From Ruminococcus sp. HUN007 (GTDB taxonomy: Bacteria > Bacillota > Clostridia > Oscillospirales > Ruminococcaceae), in assembly GCF_000712055.1 (NCBI RefSeq), contig NZ_JOOA01000002.1:2480001-2544000 (forward strand): a stretch of DNA of 64,000 nt, read 5' to 3'. The notes beneath the pieces were generated by a model. It had not been told where the DNA came from and did not search any database. It saw only the letters and a program-made list of their open reading frames with translations. Shown here piece by piece: positions 17,385 through 22,081 of this stretch; positions within the stretch are counted from its first letter, which is position 1, and every line of letters starts with the position of its first letter. Both the position numbers and the translations under genes were made by a program.

Positions 17385-17421
17385 TATCGCTTAATCAGAA
17401 CAGAAATTTTATATTAACAAT
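17385..17421 (+). promoter_or_regulatory. Shared bipartite promoter motif, copy 3
   Basis: TATCGCTTAAT (17385-17395) and TATATTAACAAT (17410-17421) keep the 25-bp offset, with AGAAATTT directly before the second block as in copy 1. It lies 24 bp after the 87-aa gene and before the 33-codon ORF. Confidence 0.55.
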
Positions 17422-17466
17422 ACAGAGGACAAAAAACAGTAATGATTTCAGAAAGGATGATTTTTT

Positions 17467-17568
17467 ATGAACGATAGTACTTATATCACAAGCTCAGTAG
17501 CGAATCCCATGATTATGAAGAAGATATACAACAAGTTAAACAGTAAGGATATCAAGCCACTTTCGTAA
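17467..17568 (+). CDS. 33-aa small protein
   Basis: ATG at 17467 follows AGAAAGGATG at a suitable distance and opens 33 codons (MNDSTYITSSVANPMIMKK, then a basic helical end KDIKPLS). It is the only ORF behind promoter copy 3. No family is recognised. The good ribosome-binding site and own promoter make it more credible than most ORFs of this size. Confidence 0.5.
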   Translation: MNDSTYITSSVANPMIMKKIYNKLNSKDIKPLS

Positions 17569-17616
17569 GCAGCTTACCGACATGAACTGAAAAACGGAAA
17601 CGAAAATTTTTTCAGA

Positions 17617-17653
17617 TATCACTTAACATCACCGGAAAATTCATATTATATAA
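17617..17653 (+). promoter_or_regulatory. Shared bipartite promoter motif, copy 4
   Basis: TATCACTTAAC (17617-17627) and CATATTATATAA (17642-17653) with the same 25-bp offset, then ACAGAAG as in copy 1. It precedes the MMVLNPEYL ORF and the tandem decapeptide ORFs. Confidence 0.65.
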
Positions 17654-17673
17654 ACAGAAGGGAGCTGATTGAA

Positions 17674-17703
17674 ATGATGGTACTTAATCCTGAATATCTG
17701 TAA
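17674..17703 (+). CDS. Nine-codon ORF (MMVLNPEYL)
   Basis: This ORF starts 20 nt after the AT-rich box of promoter copy 4, behind GGGAGCTGATT. It is the counterpart of the ORF at 17009 (same length, Leu4, Asn/Asp5, Pro6, aromatic at 8). It is the first ORF of the transcript that carries the tandem decapeptide genes. Confidence 0.4.
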   Translation: MMVLNPEYL

Positions 17704-17770
17704 AAGCAAACTTAAGAAGTTACAAATCTAAAACTATGTATAAACACAACACAGGAAAGGAAGTGATGGT

Positions 17771-17803
17771 ATGCCAAGCATAGATGTAAGCGTAAGCTGG
17801 TAG
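17771..17803 (+). CDS. Decapeptide micro-ORF 1 (MPSIDVSVSW)
   Basis: ATG CCA AGC ATA GAT is preceded by GGAAAGGAAGTGATGGT, a strong ribosome-binding site, and the ORF ends with Trp then TAG. The same site and start are repeated at 19425. The alternating hydrophobic/polar pattern with a terminal Trp is that of a single beta strand. Confidence 0.6.
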   Translation: MPSIDVSVSW

Positions 17804-17842
17804 TAGAATGATAAGATCTTGAACAGAAGAGAGGGGAACAGT

Positions 17843-17875
17843 ATGCCAAGAATCGGTGTCGAAGTTGAGTGGTGA
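17843..17875 (+). CDS. Decapeptide micro-ORF 2 (MPRIGVEVEW)
   Basis: It is the most diverged in-frame copy: MPRIGVEVEW keeps Met-Pro, Ile4, Val6, Val8 and the terminal Trp, while Ser/Asp positions become Gly and Glu. GAGAGGGGAACAGT lies before the ATG. The start is 72 nt after that of micro-ORF 1. Conservation of the pattern despite change of most codons argues for selection on the peptide. Confidence 0.6.
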   Translation: MPRIGVEVEW

Positions 17876-17912
17876 CGAAACAAAAATCTGTAGTGAAAGA
17901 CAGGTGGAATCG

Positions 17913-17975
17913 ATGAAATACCCTACAATGGAAAACGCAATAAAGACAATAATAAGAGTGATCGCAGGCAAGTAA
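17913..17975 (+). CDS. 20-aa basic micropeptide in the decapeptide series
   Basis: ATG at 17913 follows GACAGGTGGAATCG and encodes 20 residues (MKYPTMENAIKT, then IIRVIAGK), an amphipathic basic helix. It occupies the third slot of the series, 70 nt after the start of micro-ORF 2, but is unrelated in sequence. No family is recognised. Confidence 0.45.
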   Translation: MKYPTMENAIKTIIRVIAGK

Positions 17976-18016
17976 TCAGAAGTAAGCTCCTTGTTTAGCG
18001 GAAAGAAAGTGATGAT

Positions 18017-18043
18017 ATGCCAAGTATAGATATAAGCTGGTAG
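18017..18043 (+). CDS. Eight-codon micro-ORF 4 (MPSIDISW)
   Basis: It matches the decapeptides but lacks two codons (MPSIDISW). The interval to the next start is 65 nt instead of 71, exactly explained by the 6-nt in-frame deletion. GAAAGAAAGTGATGAT precedes it, like copies 1 and 8. An overlapping ATG five bases upstream gives a five-codon frame and is less likely to be used. Confidence 0.55.
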   Translation: MPSIDISW

Positions 18044-18081
18044 GCGAACGATAAAACCGAACTAAAAGAGAGGTGAACAGT

Positions 18082-18114
18082 ATGCCGAGTATCGATGTAA
18101 GCGTAAGCTGGTAG
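18082..18114 (+). CDS. Decapeptide micro-ORF 5 (MPSIDVSVSW)
   Basis: The peptide is identical to micro-ORF 1, but CCG, AGT and ATC replace CCA, AGC and ATA at codons 2-4. AGAGAGGTGAACAGT precedes the ATG. Synonymous replacement with an unchanged product is the best evidence that these ORFs are translated. Confidence 0.6.
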   Translation: MPSIDVSVSW

Positions 18115-18152
18115 TGAAAGACAAAAGTCGAAATGAAAGAGAGGTGAACAGT

Positions 18153-18185
18153 ATGCCGAGTATCGATGTAAGCGTAAGTTGGTAG
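18153..18185 (+). CDS. Decapeptide micro-ORF 6 (MPSIDVSVSW)
   Basis: It differs from micro-ORF 5 only by AGT for AGC at codon 9, a silent change. It has the same GAGAGGTGAACAGT ribosome-binding site and lies 71 nt after the previous start. Confidence 0.6.
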   Translation: MPSIDVSVSW

Positions 18186-18223
18186 TGAAAGACAAAGGCC
18201 GAAACGAAAGAGAGGTGAACGGT

Positions 18224-18256
18224 ATGCCAAGTATAGATTTCAGCGTCAGCTGGTAA
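18224..18256 (+). CDS. Decapeptide micro-ORF 7 (MPSIDFSVSW)
   Basis: Val6 becomes Phe (TTC) and several codons change silently (CCA, ATA, GTC, TAA stop). GAGAGGTGAACGGT precedes it. It is the last complete decapeptide ORF before the 46-aa gene, which follows after 37 nt. Confidence 0.6.
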   Translation: MPSIDFSVSW

Positions 18257-18293
18257 CAGAGCAGGAAAACAGATTCAGATCGGAGGTGAGATA

Positions 18294-18434
18294 ATGAGCA
18301 ACGAACAGGAAACAAGAAAAGAGGAAAAGCAGGAATACGAACACAAGGAAAGCTACAGCTTCAGCTACGAAACATTTTCAGAACTATTCGGTGACGTCAA
18401 GGAAGCGCTCTTTAACATCGTATTCATGAAGTGA
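18294..18434 (+). CDS. 46-aa small protein at the end of the micro-ORF transcript
   Basis: ATG at 18294 follows a strong GGAGGTGAG. The first 20 residues are very charged (MSNEQETRKEEKQEYEHKES), then YSFSYETFSELFGDVKEALF forms an amphipathic stretch. The alternating SYSFSYE segment recalls the decapeptide pattern (VSVSW) but similarity is weak. It ends 20 nt before a strong terminator, so it closes the transcript begun at promoter copy 4. No family is recognised. Confidence 0.6.
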   Translation: MSNEQETRKEEKQEYEHKESYSFSYETFSELFGDVKEALFNIVFMK

Positions 18435-18453
18435 TCAGAATAAAGCATAAACA

Positions 18454-18496
18454 AAAGGCAGTAGTCCGTGCAAGGATTGCTGCCTTTGTTGCGTTT
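18454..18496 (+). terminator. Terminator of the micro-ORF transcript
   Basis: AAAGGCAGTAGTCC pairs with GGATTGCTGCCTTT over a short loop, followed by GTTGCGTTT. The flank TAGATAACGAAAG is similar to the sequence after the terminator at 19484, so this hairpin is part of the duplicated module. Confidence 0.7.
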
Positions 18497-18505
18497 ATAG
18501 ATAAC

Positions 18506-18571
18506 GAAAGCTTCGGAAGGATAATTACATAAACACCTATGTAAAATATCTATCCGAAGCTTTTCCTTTTT
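18506..18571. terminator. Long hairpin at the leader-distal end of array 2
   Basis: GAAAGCTTCGGA and TCCGAAGCTTTT (with partly paired GGATA/TATCT inside) enclose an AT-rich loop of about 30 nt, ending TTTTCCTTTTTC. It probably stops plus-strand transcription from entering array 2 in antisense and may also end the leftward array transcript. Confidence 0.55.
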
Positions 18572-19190
18572 CAAACACCCAACGGTGAAAGGGGTATACC
18601 AAACTTTAATATCTTAAACTTTGATAATGTTTTTAATCCGTTTCAAACACCCAATGGTGAAAGGGGTATACCAAACACTCTGCTCCGGGTAGATTAATGA
18701 CAATCTCTGCAAAGTTTCAAACACCCAATGGTGAAAGGGATATACCAAACGCAGTGAAGAAACTGAAATCGATGCTGGATCTGAGATGGTTTCAAACACC
18801 CAATGGTGAAAGGGGTATACCAAACTGCAATTAAGAATTCTATGGTGGATGCTGCTGATGAAGTTTCAAACACCCAATGGTGAAAGGGGTATACCAAACG
18901 GTAAGAAGACAGTAGCAGAGAAGTGTCAGAGAATCTAGTTTCAAACACCCAATGGTGAAAGGGGTATACCAAACATTAAAAGTAAGTACATTTTACTCCT
19001 CCTATGGGGTTTCAAACACCCAATGGTGAAAGGGGTATACCAAACGAATGAGATAGGTTCGCCCTTGTCTGCGTGTTCCGTTTCAAACACCCAATGGTGA
19101 AAGGGGTATACCAAACAATATGGTATGCAGTATACATAGTATTCGCCATACTCGTTTCAAACACCCAATGGTGAAAGGGGTATACCAAAC
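18568..19190 (-). CRISPR. CRISPR array 2: 9 repeats, 8 spacers
   Basis: Nine 37-bp repeats start at 18568, 18640, 18714, 18789, 18863, 18938, 19009, 19080 and 19154. The repeat differs from array 1 at three positions: the loop CATC becomes CAAT and GAAGGGGG becomes GAAAGGGG. The CACC/GGTG stem and both ends (GTTTCAAAC, GTATACCAAAC) are unchanged, so one Cas6 could process both. The leftmost repeat has two substitutions and the third has GGGATATACC, again the leader-distal side. Orientation is leftward from the leader at 19191. Confidence 0.97.
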
Positions 19191-19310
19191 CCCTCGTAAT
19201 TACGTGCTTTCAAGTGATTTCTTCTGATTTGTTTGTTAAATACCCCTAGAATAATGACAAACTCCCTCTGGCGATACTTAAATTATACCACATTTTCGGG
19301 GGTGTGTAAA
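19191..19310 (-). promoter_or_regulatory. Leader and promoter of CRISPR array 2
   Basis: TTTACA (TGTAAA at 19305-19310) and TATAAT (ATTATA at 19282-19287) with 17-bp spacing on the minus strand. The leader is nearly identical to that of array 1 over about 120 bp, which implies duplication of the leader unit and adaptation by the same Cas1-Cas2. Confidence 0.85.
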
Positions 19311-19323
19311 TAAATTTTTCAGA

Positions 19324-19360
19324 AGTCACTTAACTGGTCGGGAAATTTAATACTTATATA
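19324..19360 (+). promoter_or_regulatory. Shared bipartite promoter motif, copy 5 (diverged)
   Basis: AGTCACTTAAC (19324-19334) keeps the first block, but the second reads AATACTTATATA (19349-19360). GGGAAATTTA before it matches the other copies. It follows the array-2 leader just as copy 2 follows the array-1 leader and precedes the altered decapeptide ORF. Confidence 0.5.
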
Positions 19361-19424
19361 TCAGAGCCTCAAAACAAATACTTGATGTAAATAAGAAACC
19401 GAGTCGTTGAAAGGAAGTGATGGT

Positions 19425-19529
19425 ATGCCGAGCATAGATGTAAGCGTAATTGGCAGTGTAGTTCATCGTAATAAAGTTAAATTAAAGGCAGTGTTCTGTA
19501 TTAGGAACGCTGCCTTTGATTTGTATTAA
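19425..19529 (+). pseudogene. Frame-altered copy of the decapeptide ORF (micro-ORF 8)
   Basis: AAAGGAAGTGATGGT and ATG CCG AGC ATA GAT GTA AGC GTA are the same as in micro-ORF 1, but the end AGC TGG TAG is replaced by ATT GGC AGT. The frame then runs on through the terminator hairpin to TAA at 19529 (34 codons). The tail has no conserved features. This copy is probably decayed, or the change may be recent. Confidence 0.55.
19484..19525 (+). terminator. Terminator after micro-ORF 8
   Basis: AAAGGCAGTGTTC pairs with GAACGCTGCCTTT over an 8-nt loop, followed by GATTTGTATT. It is homologous to the terminator at 18454 and marks the right end of the CRISPR island. Confidence 0.7.
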
Positions 19530-19561
19530 TAGATGACGAAAAATTGCTTGTCAGTTAAACC

Positions 19562-19985
19562 TCAGCTCTTTCCGGCTGAAACAAACCAGTAAGGATTCTC
19601 GAATACAGAGAACTTCCAGCCGACAGATCCTCTTACCACTTCGTACGCCGGTCTGTCAGATTCCTTTACCATTTCTTCGTGGAATCTGTAATGTATTGTA
19701 TATGTTCCACCCTCATGTATCTCACAGCTGTCGATCACATCTTTTTCATTGCTGTGCCATAAGCTGTTTATTATGATATCTTCTGTTTTTCTGTTTTTGA
19801 TATCATCTTCAGTTATACGACCGTTTTCAAGTTCGGAACGGAGTGTTTCGTCGACTTGATGTCTGTTAAAGTAACCGTCTTTTCCATCGTCGTATGCATA
19901 AATATCAAATATCAGCGATGAACTGGTTGATTCTGTGATATTAACAGATTCCCATGTTTTCTCAAAGAGGTCAGTCTTTTTCTTT
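19562..19985 (-). pseudogene. 5'-truncated unrecognised gene
   Basis: An open frame of about 135 codons ends with TGA at 19562-19564. Protein-like sequence includes LIFDIYAYDDGKDGYFNRH, DIIINSLWHSNEKDV and the end WKFSVFENPYWFVSAGKS. No ATG, GTG or TTG with a ribosome-binding site opens it: the frame is closed by TGA inside the 3' end of the VapC-like gene. It therefore looks like the C-terminal remnant of a gene whose 5' part was replaced when the toxin-antitoxin pair arrived. No family is recognised. Confidence 0.45.
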
Positions 19986-20396
19986 GCCGATCAGATCAAT
20001 AAATTCTTCCGGAGTACAAATCTTTACATCAGATTTGCTGTAGTCTTTAACGTTCCTTGTAATAATGCATTCAGCATCAGATCGTCGGGCTGTTCTGACC
20101 ATGACTGCATCTTCAAAATCTGAAATATCGGAAATAAGAGCATTACGGCAGTCTTCACCTGTTGTGTCCATTATTCCGAAAATAATGAGCAGTTTGTTAA
20201 GTATGCTTCTGGTTTGCTTGTCGTCATGAAAATGACGGTGCATTATGTAGTAAATATCCGTAACCGATTTTGCCGAAATATAGCCGCCGAATTTTCTGTT
20301 TGCGGCCATGAGAAATATTTTCTGAGCATTTTCGGCAAAGCCCGGTCTGCTTTGAAGAGCATCTATTATAATGCATGTATCGATAAGCGCTTTCAT
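19971..20396 (-). CDS. PIN-domain toxin, VapC-like
   Basis: The 141-aa protein has the PIN-domain acidic residues in order: Asp6 in MKALIDTCIIIDAL, a Glu/Asp in SVTDIYYI near residue 46, and Asp in SDFEDAVMVRTARR near residue 93, followed by CIITRNVKDY. PIN toxins are metal-dependent ribonucleases that cut tRNA or rRNA. The ATG overlaps the antitoxin stop by 4 nt, the normal arrangement of a type II toxin-antitoxin operon. The 3' end of the gene overlaps the frame of a truncated gene. Confidence 0.85.
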   Translation of the reverse strand: MKALIDTCIIIDALQSRPGFAENAQKIFLMAANRKFGGYISAKSVTDIYYIMHRHFHDDKQTRSILNKLLIIFGIMDTTGEDCRNALISDISDFEDAVMVRTARRSDAECIITRNVKDYSKSDVKICTPEEFIDLIGKEKD

Positions 20397-20608
20397 ATAT
20401 TGCCGAGCCTTTCTTTCAGTGCTTCTTCCGGGATTATATCATCAGGAAGTATGCCGAAAAGAGATTCCGCGATATCCACTCTGTCCTGATTAGGATTAGT
20501 AAGCTTTGCGATTATTTTTCCGTTTTTAGTTATATAAATGTCTTCTGTTTCAGCAAGAAGCAGATATTTTCCAAGGTTCATTTTTAATTCGGTAGCTGTA
20601 ACTGACAT
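20393..20608 (-). CDS. Phd/YefM-type antitoxin
   Basis: The 71-aa protein begins MSVTATELKMNLGKYLLLAE, the strand-helix start of Phd/YefM DNA-binding antitoxins, followed by DIYITKNGKIIAKL. The acidic C-terminus (IPEEALKERLGNI) would neutralise the PIN toxin. AGGAGGGGCG precedes the ATG. A promoter TTGATA-17-TATAAT lies at 20643-20671; antitoxins of this family usually repress their own operon. Confidence 0.85.
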   Translation of the reverse strand: MSVTATELKMNLGKYLLLAETEDIYITKNGKIIAKLTNPNQDRVDIAESLFGILPDDIIPEEALKERLGNI

Positions 20609-20642
20609 GATCGCCCCTCCTTTAATAATTTTCTCTGATTAT

Positions 20643-20671
20643 ATTATACCATAACAGAACGATTTTATCAA
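20643..20671 (-). promoter_or_regulatory. Promoter of the toxin-antitoxin operon
   Basis: On minus TTGATA (20666-20671) and TATAAT (20643-20648), 17 bp apart. The -35 side lies in a stretch (ATCAATAAAT, GTTCGGTTTTTA, GATAGTTCGATTTACAT) that recurs upstream of the DUF1016 gene at 21969-22020. Confidence 0.6.
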
Positions 20672-20720
20672 TAAATTGTTCGGTTTTTACTTCCAGATAG
20701 TTCGATTTACATTAAAAAGA

Positions 20721-20772
20721 TACCGGCGTGTCAGCGACACGCCGGTATTATCGATAGAGCACCTTCGGTGCA
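20721..20772 (-). terminator. Double-hairpin element, copy 1
   Basis: TACCGGCGTGTC and GACACGCCGGTA form a 12-bp stem, then ATTATCGATAGA and a second hairpin GCACC-TTC-GGTGC. On the minus strand the large hairpin is followed by TCTTTTTAATG, so it works as an intrinsic terminator for the DUF1016 gene, whose stop is 5 bp away. Confidence 0.75.
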
Positions 20773-20776
20773 CATT

Positions 20777-21913
20777 TTATATTATCTCTGTTTGCTCGTT
20801 ATTTTCCTTCTGAAGCAGATAAAATTCCTTTTGAGTTTTTATCTCTGCACGAAGTTCTTCTTCAGTCGGCAGATACAACTTGTATTTGGAAGCGAAAAGC
20901 TGCTCGTTTCCGTGTAAAATGGAGTACTTAGCGATATCTTCATCGGTATCAGCGCAGAGAACTATTCCGAGAGTCGGGTTATCGTCTTCTCTTTTTTTCA
21001 GTTCATCGTACATTCTGATATACATATCCATCTGGCCAACGTCCTGATGAGTTATTTTTGTTGTTTTCAAATCGATAAGAACAAAGCATTTCAAAATATA
21101 GTTATAGAAAACCAGATCGATATAATAATCTTCTTTTTCGGTATGAATATGCTGCTGCCTTGCAACAAATGCATATCCTTTGCCTAATTCCATGAGAAAT
21201 TTCTGAAGATTGCTTATTATGCTCTGTTCAAGATCTGATTCATAGTATGAAGAGTTTTCCTGCATCCCAAGGAACTCAGCAATTACCGGATTCTTTATGA
21301 ATTCCAGCTTGTCCTGATATGGTGATGTCAGTTCTTTCATTTCATTCTCGACCCCGGTTTTGTCCTGAGTTTTAAGCATTCGGTAGTAGTACTGTGATGA
21401 GATATTGCGCTGTAGGGTACGTACGCTCCATGTCTGTTCATAAGCCTCTTTTTCGTACCAAGAACGAGCGCTTTCATCTTCTACCTGCATTAATTTTTCA
21501 TAATGTGACCAGGATAAAAGAGATTGATCAACTGGTTTGATATCCTCTGAATCATTGGAATACCGTTGAATAGTCGACACATCGATGGAATCAGTAAATT
21601 TTGCAGACAGTGTCTGCAAAATTCGAGGAAATGATTTGTAAAAGCAGATACAATTGTACAATGATCTCTGCGAGAAACCTTTTCCGTATTTTTTTGTAAG
21701 CTCATCTGCTAACAAGGAGATGAGCTTATTTCCGTATTCAGCTCTTTTTTCACCTTTTAATTCTTCTTCACAAATACGTTTTCCAAGCAGCCAGTTTCGA
21801 ATTACCAGTGTTGAATTTACAGCTTTGTAAGCAACTTTTTGTGCGCTGTCAATTATTTTACAGGCGTCTTTGACTATATTATCTGTGTTTTTATATTCAA
21901 TTAATTCGTTCAT
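20777..21913 (-). CDS. DUF1016 (YhcG-type) PD-(D/E)xK nuclease-domain protein
   Basis: The 378-aa protein has the DUF1016 N-terminal region: IIDSAQKVAYKAVNSTLVIRNWLLGK, YGNKLISLLADELTKKYGKGFSQRSLYNC, and LSWSHYEKLMQV near residue 133. The C-terminal PD-(D/E)xK domain carries YYIDLVFYNYILKCFVLIDLKT near residue 265, with the Asp and the D-L-K catalytic end. These proteins are found with restriction-modification and phage-defence genes; their exact substrate is unknown. Its own promoter and a terminator element surround it, so it is a single-gene unit between two direct repeats of about 120 bp. Confidence 0.85.
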   Translation of the reverse strand: MNELIEYKNTDNIVKDACKIIDSAQKVAYKAVNSTLVIRNWLLGKRICEEELKGEKRAEYGNKLISLLADELTKKYGKGFSQRSLYNCICFYKSFPRILQTLSAKFTDSIDVSTIQRYSNDSEDIKPVDQSLLSWSHYEKLMQVEDESARSWYEKEAYEQTWSVRTLQRNISSQYYYRMLKTQDKTGVENEMKELTSPYQDKLEFIKNPVIAEFLGMQENSSYYESDLEQSIISNLQKFLMELGKGYAFVARQQHIHTEKEDYYIDLVFYNYILKCFVLIDLKTTKITHQDVGQMDMYIRMYDELKKREDDNPTLGIVLCADTDEDIAKYSILHGNEQLFASKYKLYLPTEEELRAEIKTQKEFYLLQKENNEQTEII

Positions 21914-21945
21914 TTCATATCTCCTCGAATTGTTTTTCTATTTTT

Positions 21946-21974
21946 AGTATATCATGAATGAATATTATTATCAA
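21946..21974 (-). promoter_or_regulatory. Promoter of the DUF1016 gene
   Basis: On minus TTGATA (21969-21974) and TATACT (21946-21951) with 17-bp spacing, 33 bp before the start codon. Confidence 0.55.
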
Positions 21975-22023
21975 TAAATCGTTCGGTTTTTATTATCCGA
22001 TAGTTCGATTTACATAAAAAAGG

Positions 22024-22078
22024 TACCGGCATGTCCGCGGACACGCCGGTATTATCGATAGAGCACCTTCGGTGCACT
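22024..22078 (-). terminator. Double-hairpin element, copy 2
   Basis: TACCGGCATGTCC and GGACACGCCGGTA, then GCACC-TTC-GGTGC, 4 bp after the stop of the GH16 gene. The A to G difference in one arm is tolerated as a wobble pair. U-rich sequence follows on the minus strand. Confidence 0.75.
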
Positions 22079-22081
22079 GGG

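Larger units (their letters stand above)
18046..18256 (+). repeat. Tandem 71-bp repeat units carrying decapeptide ORFs
   Basis: Three consecutive units (starts of their ORFs at 18082, 18153 and 18224, exactly 71 bp apart) share spacer sequence of the type GTGAAAGACAAA, then GAAAGAGAGGTGAACAGT and the ORF. More diverged units precede them from about 17750. The units differ mostly at silent positions in the ORFs. Confidence 0.8.

Noticed and set aside
17720..18315. Minus-strand ORFs of 83-106 codons opposite the micro-ORF cluster
   Set aside because: They arise because the 71-bp tandem units keep the opposite strand open; composition is unlike the other proteins and no ribosome-binding site is present, whereas the plus strand has one before each short ORF.
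18614..18972. Minus-strand ORFs with LVYPFHHWVFET repeats
   Set aside because: Same artefact, from CRISPR array 2.
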